From Mytilus californianus (taxonomy: Eukaryota > Mollusca > Bivalvia > Mytilida > Mytilidae): 64,000 bases of DNA. Below the pieces are notes generated by a model. It searched no databases. It worked only from the letters and a program-made list of their open reading frames with translations, and had not been told where the DNA came from. Position numbers and translations under genes: made by a program. The stretch covers positions 21,891,732 to 21,955,731 of the forward strand of contig NW_026262668.1 of NCBI RefSeq assembly GCF_021869535.1, read 5' to 3'. This document shows positions 20,724-28,320 of this stretch, piece after piece. Position 1 is the stretch's first letter. Each line of letters opens with the position of its first letter.

Positions 20724-21945
20724 CTAAATACTGGGTTCAAATGTGTTTTTTAAGATTCTGACGAGGCATTTTTTGCCTGATTGATTAAAATGAATGCCAT
20801 CCTCTTGAAAAATGGACGTGTTAATACCACTTATGTCACTGTTCAAAATGAATTTAACATCTGATTGATTTTCGCAATATATCTTTATTTCTTCATTGAA
20901 TTCTTTTGCTTTTTTGTTGAAATGGGGCTGTTTCACACGATCAAACGTTGGTAAAACATGTATGTGGGAACGAGTATGACTGTTTTTTGTGTTTTCTATA
21001 AGGTTTTTCATTTCATTTACACATACAGTAGTTGTTTAAATACTCAAGTCATTGCTTCCTACACCTAAGACAATATGTCTGGTGTCTTTGTTGGTTGTTT
21101 CAAGAATAGTCTCCCCTGCACCTTTATATTCTTCATTCCTGGTCCAAGAACCTTGATGTTTCTGTACAGTTTTGAGGACAATAGACTTTCCATGAGAGTC
21201 AATAATTATTTCTAGATCTTGAGCATACCTGTATGTTTTTTCTTTAGGAATACTGTTAAAATTATCATCATCTTTCTTTACCTTTTGTTCATCTCTGATT
21301 TTTTCATGAACTGTTATCATCATCTTTCTTTACTTTTTGTTCATCTCTGATTTTTTTCACTTATATCTGTCATGTCATCATTTTGTGTTGTAAGCCCTGT
21401 AAATCGGTTGTGTGTGCTTATGGTTGCCTTGTATTCAATTTCAGGTACATGTTATTGATCTGATGAAGTTGTTTTTCAAGATCAGATAGTTTCTTGTTTA
21501 AAAACTGATTTTGCTCCTCAAGAGCCTCATTTTGTGTTCATAGTTTTGAGTTTGACGACTCGATCCAAATTTGTCAACACTTTCTTAAGTCAGAATTTTC
21601 CTTTAATGTGACAGTGTAAGTATAACTTTGTTTCTTTGTAAATTTATTTTTGTCAAAATTGACTTTTCAAAGTCTACAAGTTTCTTGTCAAGGACTGCTG
21701 AACTTACAAATTGTTTCTTCATCTGATTAGATGATAACACAAGAAGCTCTTTTTCTAATTTTTGTTGATTTTCTTTCAGGTCATCAAGATTTTGATTTAG
21801 TTCTGACATTTTGCTATCATAGTTATTGTTATCTGTAGGGTTGTCATTTTTTAAGCCTGCACAGGTGTTTGACACTTCACATAGTTTACTCTCTAAAAAT
21901 TGCAATGATGCAAGAATATTTTCAGTAGATTGTTTATTTATCACA
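20724..21945 (-). pseudogene. LINE-B ORF1 (coiled coil plus SGNH-hydrolase-like domain), broken
   Basis: The upstream part (21,945-21,603) is rich in Leu, Lys, Glu and Gln in heptad-like spacing, consistent with a coiled coil for trimerisation. Further coiled coil lies at about 21,540-21,430. Then comes an esterase-like domain split over two frames. At 21,036-21,323 block I reads 'LEIIIDSHGKSIV' (nucleophile Ser in DSH) and block III reads 'IVLGVGSNDL'. At 20,724-21,011 'DGIHFNQSGKK' supplies the D-x-x-H pair of block V. In families that have it, this ORF1 protein binds the element RNA; the esterase role there is not settled. The start codon and first 13 codons lie at 27,734-27,696. Confidence 0.75.
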
Positions 21946-22236
21946 ATTAATCTACAGCATTCAGAAATAAGCCCCCCTCCCCCCCTTAACTGACAGTGTA
22001 ATGTGTTGGAATCTAGACCAGATTCAGAACGGATGCAGAATAGCATCTGACCTACTCTGTTAGGAATGCAGTCTAGAAACCAGTGAATCCAGTTGGGTAC
22101 TTAAGTAAAACAAACACATGTTTGGGAAAAGAACCACAGTTTAATGCTTATAGTTTTCATATTAATAAAACCACAAACAACAGTACAGTTTTCAAACAAT
22201 ACACAAATTAATTAATGAACAATCTGTGGTATTCCA
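21946..22236 (-). repeat. Split direct repeat B2 (3' end of the Ngaro-type element)
   Basis: Terminal copy of B. Its outer end 'attaatctacag' meets LINE-B ORF1. One extra A sits at this junction ('cacaattaat' here against 'cacattaat' at B1). An apparent 147-codon minus-strand open frame (21,603-22,046) is an artefact that runs from B2 into LINE-B ORF1. Confidence 0.9.
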
Positions 22237-22379
22237 TATAAAAACTAACATATTATGAATACAAAACTGTGTGTTCTTGTAAGTCAAACTACTCTAAACA
22301 TATTTATATACACAAAATAAATTGATACAATAATAATAAAACAAATATCAAGCCCTTTAAAGGGTGGGTGAGGATGGGA

Positions 22380-22794
22380 TTTAAAAATTTCCAACTGCAA
22401 AAATATAATGCTTCTGCTTCATGCAACTGAATTAGCTTGAATGCCTATGAAGACGCGCAATTGTTAGAACAAAGAACCAACAGTAATTAATTAACTATCT
22501 GATTGGACATTTTGAAATGAGCGCCCTATTCTGATTGGTTCTCTAACTAAATCTCACTACACAATTAGGGAACGAGATTTCAACAGCAGCAACTAGGAAA
22601 ACCCAATCTTCTCATTGGTTAAAAGTTTACAATGACATACAAAGCTAAGGATACACTCATTTCCATAAATGACTGTATCCTGATATGAAGTAACTTAATA
22701 TGTTGTTGATAAGAGGCAATGCAATCACAAGGATGAATTGCATTTCACTATACTGTGTATTAATACTCAATTTTTATTTATATAAAAATACCAC
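22380..22794 (-). repeat. Split direct repeat A2 (internal copy near the 3' end)
   Basis: Copy of A1. It abuts B1 at 22,794/22,795, which recreates the A-B junction expected in the circular DNA intermediate. On the other side a 143-bp unique spacer (22,237-22,379) separates it from B2. Confidence 0.9.
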
Positions 22795-23085
22795 ATTAAT
22801 CTACAGCATTCAGAAATAAGCCCCCCTCCCCCCCTTAACTGACAGTGTAATGTGTTGGAATCTAGACCAGATTCAGAACGGATGCAGAATAGCATCTGAC
22901 CTACTCTGTTCGGAATGCAGTCTAGAAACCAGTGAATCCAGTTGGGTACTTAAGTAAAACAAACACATGTTTGGGAAAAGAACCACAGTTTAATGCTTAT
23001 AGTTTTCATATTAATAAAACCACAAACAACAGTACAGTTTTCAAACAATACACAAATTAATTAATGAACAATCTGTGGTATTCCA
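22795..23085 (-). repeat. Split direct repeat B1
   Basis: This 291-bp repeat is equal to B2 except for one visible base: 'ctgttcggaatg' here versus 'ctgttaggaatg' in B2. It lies 53 bp downstream of the recombinase ORF in the sense direction. Confidence 0.9.
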
Positions 23086-23137
23086 AACTTCCCAAACATG
23101 TAAAGTGGAACCAGTAGGGGTAGGTAAGTATAGTTAT

Positions 23138-24103
23138 TTATTTCCCAAGGGCCGCAGCAAATTTATTCATGACTTTCTGTCGATGAGCAAAGGAAGGATC
23201 CAAGTATAACTTATATGCATCTGATTTCCAATCACCCTGAGACTGAATATGATCAGCTGGTATCCCACATTCTAAGGCGAAGGAAGCTCCCCCTCTACGA
23301 AAACTATGTCCCGAATATTTGGTGCTGTCATAATTTAACAATGATAAGTTATGTTTTAGCATTTTTACAAAGGTGGCATAGGTAAGAGGTGTTACCTTGC
23401 CCTGCACTAAGTACAAGAAGACCGGTGATGGGGAGCTTATGGCTGGTACCTGCTTGAAATTAAGAAGGAGAGCCTTAGAGGGACATAAATGAGAGTTGTT
23501 CACTCTTGGAAGTGGGATTTCTAACACACGCTCTGAAAATTGAATGGTTTTGGTTTTCACTACTCTTAATCGGACACCCTCTGCATGAAAAGTGATATCT
23601 TCTCGAGATAACTGTCGCACAGGATCAAAAGCTGAAAGAGATGGAGCAAATAAATTTGACTTTCTTAAAAAGGAAAAGAAGGCAACTAAGCAGGCTGCCC
23701 AAAAGCATAAGTCCTTACTACTGCTTAATGACAACAAAGTGAATATTTCATTTAAAATCTTCGGCGTTAAAGGCAATTTGCTATGAACTGTGCATCCTAA
23801 TACACGCTTAGCACCTTTTAGTACCGAATCCATAAAAAATGACTCCAATGGAGACGTAATCCCTGCTTCTAAATGTAACAAACGGATAATTGACAAGTAA
23901 TTATTTATGGAGTTAAACTGTAGTCTCGCAGACAAATAGGCTACATATCTTGCTAAGTTCAAAGGACTCAAAGGAACAAGGGCAATGTTAATTCTTCTAC
24001 AGAATTCCATATAGGATTTTAAATAGTTCTGATACGTCTTTTTGGTAGACTCAGCATAAGTATGATTTCTAAATTTTGCCACAATACTATCCAGTGTTGT
24101 CAT
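23138..24103 (-). CDS. Tyrosine recombinase of the Ngaro-type element
   Basis: It integrates the circular DNA copy by site-specific recombination and replaces an integrase. The open frame extends back to 24,220, but the most sensible start is the ATG at 24,101-24,103 ('MTTLDSIVAKFRN'), giving 321 residues and a 17-nt overlap with the RT stop. Numbering from the longer frame, the N-terminal SAM-like/core-binding domain is at about 55-145. The catalytic domain has R186 ('SFLRKSNL'), a lysine in 'VKTKTIQF' (222 or 224), H305 and R308 ('GHSFRRGGAS'), W331 ('QGDWKSDAYKLYLD') and the nucleophile, most likely Y339. All catalytic positions are present, so it looks functional. B1 begins 53 bp after its end. 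Confidence 0.92.
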   Translation of the reverse strand: MTTLDSIVAKFRNHTYAESTKKTYQNYLKSYMEFCRRINIALVPLSPLNLARYVAYLSARLQFNSINNYLSIIRLLHLEAGITSPLESFFMDSVLKGAKRVLGCTVHSKLPLTPKILNEIFTLLSLSSSKDLCFWAACLVAFFSFLRKSNLFAPSLSAFDPVRQLSREDITFHAEGVRLRVVKTKTIQFSERVLEIPLPRVNNSHLCPSKALLLNFKQVPAISSPSPVFLYLVQGKVTPLTYATFVKMLKHNLSLLNYDSTKYSGHSFRRGGASFALECGIPADHIQSQGDWKSDAYKLYLDPSFAHRQKVMNKFAAALGK

Positions 24104-25712
24104 CTCCTTGGATGCCAGTGAGCCTAAATAAAAGAAAACGAAGGGCGTTACTAGACATGTGCTTAACCAGATCGCGTACAAGCAATGGTGGTTGAACATA
24201 AAACCGCAAAAATTTTTCACAGTAAGTTAAATCATGTAACCGCGAAATGTGATCTGCAAGTATATTTTCTTTGCCTGGCACATGCTTAGCTATTAAATGA
24301 AAGTTGTATGTTGCTGACAACCAAAACAACTCGCGCAAAAATGACATCAAACTTGAATTTTTTGATGTACATTTATTGATGCAGCTTACTGTAGCCGCAT
24401 TATCACAGTAAACTATAATACGCTTGCCACGCCAATTTTGGGCCCATCGCTTTACTGCCAACGCCACCGAAAACGCCTCTAACTCATTAATGTGTAGCTG
24501 TGTTGCAAAGGGGTAATCTTCAACCCAGTTAACATAAAACCAATCACTGTGGTAGAAACCCCCTGCACCTGATTTACAAGCATCAGTCACTACTGAAGTG
24601 ATAGGAACCTTTGCCAAGAAAAAGGACTTCCCATTAAAAGTCCTCATAAAGTCATGCCACCATTTTATATCTTGTAATATTTCACCTGACATACGCAATT
24701 TATGCCAATCCTGCTTTAAGCGCATTATGCCATTTATGATTCTACGGAGAAAAACTCTCCCGCCTCGAACCACTGCAGACGCCCAATTAAGCTTCCCCGC
24801 CAGGGATTGCAATTGCTTTTTCGAAGCATGCTTACGCAATAAAAATTCAGCAAGTTCTGATTTTAAATCAGTTAATTTTGATATAGGCAGCCTAGTCTCT
24901 AAAGTGGTAGAATCTATCTCAACCCCCAAAAATACAATTTTTTGACATGGGTCTGTAACTTTAGACCAGCTTATACAAAAACCTAATTTTCGCAACAATG
25001 CAATTAATACTGCTAATGCCTGAGCACAACGCTTTTTTGTCCTCTCGCAAATAAAGAAATCATCTAAATATGCTACAATGGTGAAACCTCTGCGTGACAT
25101 CATTCTTCGAACAGCTTGGGACAATCTATGAAAAATGCCTGGTGCCAATTTTGACCCAAAAGGGAGTTTTTTATCAATAAATGTGTATTCATGACCATCA
25201 GGAAATGCCCATTTAAGCCCAGTAACCTTTTGACTTTGTTTACTTATTCTAACAGACCTATATGCAGCCTTTAGGTCCACTTTAGCCATATAAAAATTTT
25301 TTGAAACTAACTTGCAAGCATCATCTACTGTTTGGAACCTTTGTTTGTCAAATTCACCTGCAAAATCATTCACTGCAGAACCCATTGGTCTACTACAGTC
25401 ATGAATGATTCGAACTCCACCGTCAGGTTTTGGAATCACTCCAAGCGGACTAATTATTTTAGGAGGGGTATTTACAAAAACATAGTTTCCATTTTCAATT
25501 TCTGTTAGGATCTGCTGATGGGCCTGTTTATAGAAGGGGCTACCAGGTTTTGCTGAAGGGTGATTTTTTGAGCGTATATCTTTTGGTATGGGAACATTCA
25601 TGACAATGTCGAACCCATGTTCAATGCCAAACAACAAAAATTCTTTATCAAAGTCATCAACCAGTTCTTCTGTCCATGCAGACAGATCAAGTACACGCGA
25701 AGGCTTCACCAT
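24087..25712 (-). CDS. Reverse transcriptase - RNase H of the Ngaro-type element
   Basis: 541 codons, intact. RT domain, residues about 70-265: 'GVIPKPDGGVRIIHDCSRP' (91-109), block A 'KVDLKAAYRSV' with D146, 'LPFGSKLAPGIF' (183-194), and the catalytic YLDD at 215-218. RNase H, about 372-490: D377 ('VTDACKSGAGG'), E410/E412 ('NELEAFSVAL'), D437 ('YCDNAATV') and D487 ('PGKENILADHISR'). These are all the residues expected for copying and template removal. The motif set is that of DIRS/Ngaro (YLDD, no protease or integrase). The short tail after 490 overlaps the recombinase start. The ATG at 25,712 is 5 nt after the gag stop; a gag-RT fusion by -1 frameshift is also possible. Confidence 0.92.
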   Translation of the reverse strand: MVKPSRVLDLSAWTEELVDDFDKEFLLFGIEHGFDIVMNVPIPKDIRSKNHPSAKPGSPFYKQAHQQILTEIENGNYVFVNTPPKIISPLGVIPKPDGGVRIIHDCSRPMGSAVNDFAGEFDKQRFQTVDDACKLVSKNFYMAKVDLKAAYRSVRISKQSQKVTGLKWAFPDGHEYTFIDKKLPFGSKLAPGIFHRLSQAVRRMMSRRGFTIVAYLDDFFICERTKKRCAQALAVLIALLRKLGFCISWSKVTDPCQKIVFLGVEIDSTTLETRLPISKLTDLKSELAEFLLRKHASKKQLQSLAGKLNWASAVVRGGRVFLRRIINGIMRLKQDWHKLRMSGEILQDIKWWHDFMRTFNGKSFFLAKVPITSVVTDACKSGAGGFYHSDWFYVNWVEDYPFATQLHINELEAFSVALAVKRWAQNWRGKRIIVYCDNAATVSCINKCTSKNSSLMSFLRELFWLSATYNFHLIAKHVPGKENILADHISRLHDLTYCEKFLRFYVQPPLLVRDLVKHMSSNALRFLLFRLTGIQGDDNTG

Positions 25713-25717
25713 TGTTC

Positions 25718-26938
25718 TTAGTTTTTTGTATGCTGAAAAGCTGGATGTTTATCAGCATATGCAGGAATAGCACATACATGTTCAAATTTACAGTGAGACA
25801 TAAAGCAGCCCTTGCGACTATTAAATTTCTTACAAATCATCTTACCACCTGGTGCATGAGAAGCATATGTGATTAAATGTTGTTTATTGCTCACTCCTTT
25901 CGAGCCTTGAGTCTGAGGTGTAGTGCGGGAATACTGACCCTGCAAAAACTTTGGCCTCAAAAACACAGAATGGAGATGTGGAATGTCAGTACCCCATCTG
26001 AACTGGTGTTGTTTTTGCAGTCGCCGATATTCCCGATCAAAAAACAAGACAGACACCAACTCGCAGCTAGAAAGGAAGAGGTAAACACGCATGGTGTATG
26101 ACAAATAGTCCATAACTTGTGATGAGGCAAGGTCCCCTACAGCTAACAACTTATGCATAATGGACAAATTTGCCATTGACCATTGTGTTACAGTTAAAGT
26201 TTCTAATTTGGGCTTGGCTGGCCCTGACTTAAACACAAGTTTGCCACCTGATGATTCTGAAACTAATTTTTCTTCTGACTCTGTCAGTTCTCCTAAGGTA
26301 TTAGGTAAAAATTCAGTGATATCAAAATAATTTACATTAGGATCAAAGCTAGCAGATTTTAATAATATTTGCGGATCTTTCCATGAAAAAATGTCATTGA
26401 TAAGCAAATTATTGTCTCTACCTTGAGAATGAGAGGATTTAGCATTAAAATCATTGATTGAATGTCCATTATTGTCCTTTTGCACTGCCATCATTTTCAT
26501 AATTTCCTGGATATATGTATCGTCCGCTCTAGGAATGTTCGCATGGACGCCGCCATCTTGAATGTTTACGGAAGTGCTTCTGCCGCCATCTTGGATGTTT
26601 ACGGAAGTACTACTGTCGCCATCTTTATTGTAAACCCCGCCTCCAATCTCTCTTGTGGTGACTCCGCCTCCGATTTCACTTGTGTTGCGCATTGACGCCC
26701 CATTAATATTTCCACCATTTTCGTCTCGACCGGTCTTGAAAGTTTTCTGCAACGCTCTAAGCAAAACTTTTTGCTGGCCTAACGGGATGTTGAAAGTTGG
26801 CATATCTTCTGACTCAATCATCGAAATTGCCTCCATAGTGTCAAATCCATGTCTCAATAACTCCGATGAGGTGTTATCGTTTAATTTCATAGTTGCTGCC
26901 CACAACTTAACCCGATCACTGTCATTAAAGATCTCCAC
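25718..26938 (-). CDS. Gag-like ORF of the Ngaro-type element
   Basis: The open frame has 406 codons. The N-terminal 65 residues look like a SAM-type helical domain ('LLRHGFDTMEAISMIESEDM' then 'IPLGQQKVLLRAL'). Residues 75-135 are Gly-rich with a tandem repeat (the motif 'STSVNIQDGG' twice, at 110-130). The C-terminus has a CCCH-type finger, C369-x8-C378-x4-C383-x3-H387, matching gag proteins of DIRS/Ngaro elements. No ATG opens this frame. The best start is ATG at 26,966-26,968 in good Kozak context ('aaaATGG'), but an in-frame TAA at 26,939-26,941 follows its ninth codon. The next Met is residue 17 (about 26,890). The stop at 25,718-25,720 is preceded by a slippery heptamer. Confidence 0.8.
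   Translation of the reverse strand: MEIFNDSDRVKLWAATMKLNDNTSSELLRHGFDTMEAISMIESEDMPTFNIPLGQQKVLLRALQKTFKTGRDENGGNINGASMRNTSEIGGGVTTREIGGGVYNKDGDSSTSVNIQDGGRSTSVNIQDGGVHANIPRADDTYIQEIMKMMAVQKDNNGHSINDFNAKSSHSQGRDNNLLINDIFSWKDPQILLKSASFDPNVNYFDITEFLPNTLGELTESEEKLVSESSGGKLVFKSGPAKPKLETLTVTQWSMANLSIMHKLLAVGDLASSQVMDYLSYTMRVYLFLSSCELVSVLFFDREYRRLQKQHQFRWGTDIPHLHSVFLRPKFLQGQYSRTTPQTQGSKGVSNKQHLITYASHAPGGKMICKKFNSRKGCFMSHCKFEHVCAIPAYADKHPAFQHTKN
25721..25727 (-). promoter_or_regulatory. Canonical -1 frameshift heptamer A AAA AAC at the gag/RT boundary
   Basis: In the gag frame the last codons are CAT ACA AAA AAC TAA. The heptamer A-AAA-AAC is a consensus X XXY YYZ slippery site. A -1 slip continues as CTA AGA ACA ATG GTG, straight into the RT frame, because the RT ATG (25,712) is 8 nt from the gag stop codon. 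A stimulatory downstream fold was not computed. The alternative is reinitiation at the RT ATG, 5 nt after the gag stop. Confidence 0.65.
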
Positions 26939-27050
26939 TTAGCGGTCGCTGTCGCCGTTTTCCGCCATTTTTGCAAGTCTTTAAATGAATTTAAGCAAAC
27001 GTGGTATTAACAATTCCAAATATAGATTTAAAGTTCACATTAAATCCCGA

Positions 27051-27233
27051 CTAATCGGACCTGCTTTCTGCCTTGACGCTTCCACTACACAAATTCTTTG
27101 TGAAACCACAAAAATAGCATCCATTACAACACGCTGCACAGTCTAAAGTAATGCTCCAGTAAACGTGAGCACGATCTGCTGACGATTCCACGATATACGT
27201 TTTAATTGTTTCCACTTCTTCTGGAGTTAACAA
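27051..27233 (-). CDS. Small Cys-rich ORF in the 5' leader of the Ngaro-type element, doubtful
   Basis: An open frame lies between A1 and gag. With no required ATG it extends upstream in frame to about 27,270 (readable 'RTFLLIPEWYLLTPEEVE'). The 60-codon core ends with a Cys cluster 'LDCAACCNGCYFCGF' (C-x2-C-C-x2-C-x2-C). There is no in-frame ATG at its head; the apparent start is TTG. I recognise no domain. It may be leader sequence that happens to be open, or a remnant of a captured exon. No homology could be tested. Confidence 0.25.
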   Translation of the reverse strand: MLTPEEVETIKTYIVESSADRAHVYWSITLDCAACCNGCYFCGFTKNLCSGSVKAESRSD

Positions 27234-27280
27234 ATACCATTCTGGGATAAGTAAAAATGTTCTTACAAATTTTTCACTAT

Positions 27281-27695
27281 TTTAAAAATTTCCAACTGCA
27301 AAAATATAATGCTTCTGCTTCATGCAACTGAATTAGCTTGAATGCCTATGAAGACGCGCAATTGTTAGAACAAAGAACCAACAGTAATTAATTAACTATC
27401 TGATTGGACATTTTGAAATGAGCGCCCTATTCTGATTGGTTCTCTAACTAAATCTCACTACACAATTAGGGAACGAGATTTCAACAGCAGCAACTAGGAA
27501 AACCCAATCTTCTCATTGGTTAAAAGTTTACAATGACATACAAAGCTAAGGATACACTCATTTCCATAAATGACTGTATCCTGATATGAAGTAACTTAAT
27601 ATGTTGTTGATAAGAGGCAATGCAATCACAAGGATGAATTGCATTTCACTATACTGTGTATTAATACTCAATTTTTATTTATATAAAAATACCAC
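27281..27695 (-). repeat. Split direct repeat A1 (5' end of the Ngaro-type element)
   Basis: This 415-bp repeat matches A2 (22,380-22,794) with no difference that I can find by eye. Its outer end is 'ataaaaataccac', next to LINE-B sequence. As the 5' terminal repeat it should hold the promoter. I see no textbook TATA box at a supported position. Confidence 0.9.
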
Positions 27696-27734
27696 GTATC
27701 GTGTTCTTGGCGTTACAATTCTAAGGGTTGACAT
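27696..27734 (-). pseudogene. LINE-B ORF1 start, cut off by the nested element
   Basis: ATG at 27,732-27,734 is followed by 'STLRIVTPRTRY' (13 codons with the Met) up to the element boundary. Across the element, with the shared 'cac' counted once, the frame continues into 'VINKQSTENILASL' at 21,942 and below, the ORF1 coiled-coil segment. This identifies the start of LINE-B ORF1 and dates the Ngaro-type insertion as later than LINE-B. Confidence 0.75.
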
Positions 27735-27979
27735 TTTCATAGGTTTTGTCTCACTTTGGTCTAATTGTGTTGTGAAGAAAGTGTATTCTGTGTTTGATTA
27801 ATCAAGAAGACTATTGTGTTCACCAATTGATTAAAGATATTGGAACTCTGTTTTTGCCCATGATAAATAAATTGTGTTCCTTGAACTGTTATGAGAAAGG
27901 TTGTTGGATATGTATTAATTATATATAAATGAAATGTAAGTATATATAGTTTGTTTGAGTCAGTATTTATTTCTGACAC
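27735..27979 (-). other. Probable LINE-B 5' leader
   Basis: AT-rich sequence immediately upstream of LINE-B ORF1, without long ORFs or obvious repeats. Where LINE-B begins and older host sequence ends cannot be seen; it lies somewhere between here and about 28,000. Confidence 0.4.
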
Positions 27980-28320
27980 CTATGTTGCCCTCTTTAGTAT
28001 TTTTTTTGTCTGTCCACTTGCATTAGTATAGTTGTCAAGAGCCCCAAATAGGGAATGGTAGCGAAAAGCAAAAGTTTTTATCCAAAGCAGAAACCGATCT
28101 TTTGATTCAACTGAGAATGCTACCATACACGCAGCTGGCCTGTACAAATCGTGATAAAGTTTTTCAAAAGGTGCCTTGATAGCAATGCCTGTTGGAGGTT
28201 TTGGTTGATCAGGCAACTTATACTTAATAAATTCAGTGTCGGGCATCCAAAGATTGGATTGAGTAACACTCTCAATGGCAATTTTAGGTAGATCGTCAAA
28301 AATTAAGATGTCATATTATT
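27980..28320 (-). pseudogene. Unrecognised coding-like ORF fragment upstream of LINE-B
   Basis: A minus-strand frame is open from about 28,318 to 27,980. It reads 'YDILIFDDLPKIAIESV' upstream of the first Met (28,246), then 88 codons including 'APFEKLYHDLYRPAACMVAF', 'FAFRYHSLFGALDNY' and a Lys/Thr-rich end. The mixed composition (Asp, Pro, His, Trp, Cys) differs from chance AT-rich frames. I recognise no domain. It could be a fragment of an older transposon protein cut by LINE-B, or a single exon. An in-frame TAA lies directly upstream and no clear acceptor was found. Confidence 0.35.

Larger units (their letters stand above)
16700..21945 (-). mobile_element. LINE-B: non-LTR retrotransposon, main part (3' of the nested insertion)
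   Basis: Nearly full-length minus-strand LINE. From 5' to 3': ORF1 coiled coil (about 21,940-21,400), SGNH-esterase-like domain (about 21,250-20,724), ORF2 endonuclease (20,206 to about 19,560), RT (about 19,000-17,900), and a C-terminal region with a CxxC...H...C finger (about 17,290-17,160). The 3' end is a short pentanucleotide repeat, (TTGAA)n on the sense strand, at 16,700-16,720. The 5' end continues at 27,696-27,734 and beyond, beyond the nested Ngaro-type element. Without the insertion it is about 5.5 kb. Several frameshifts and stops in both ORFs mark it as inactive. The SGNH ORF1 and simple-repeat tail suggest the CR1/L2 side of the LINE tree. Confidence 0.85.
21946..27695 (-). mobile_element. 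Ngaro-type tyrosine-recombinase retrotransposon, complete, nested in LINE-B
   Basis: The 5,750-bp element, sense on the minus strand, has the order A1 - gag - RT/RNase H - recombinase - B1 - A2 - (143 bp) - B2. Repeats A (27,281-27,695 and 22,380-22,794; 415 bp each) and B (22,795-23,085 and 21,946-22,236; 291 bp each) form the split-direct-repeat pattern of Ngaro/PAT elements. The B1/A2 junction equals the circle junction. There is no methyltransferase domain and there are no inverted termini, which argues against DIRS proper. RT, RNase H and recombinase motifs are intact. Both element junctions in LINE-B carry 'cac', and removal of the element rejoins the LINE ORF1 frame. The near-identity of the repeats points to a recent insertion. 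Confidence 0.9.

Noticed and set aside
21603-22046. 147-codon ORF as one protein
   Set aside because: It crosses the boundary between the B2 repeat of the Ngaro-type element and LINE-B ORF1; the N-terminal 35 or so residues are not LINE sequence.
24104-24220. 39-residue N-terminal extension of the recombinase frame
   Set aside because: It overlaps the RT ORF, is hydrophobic with no recombinase similarity, and a better ATG lies at 24,103.
21946-27695. DIRS-type rather than Ngaro-type element, or an LTR element
   Set aside because: The repeats are direct and split (A1/B1A2B2), not inverted with an internal complementary region. There is no methyltransferase domain, protease or DDE integrase.
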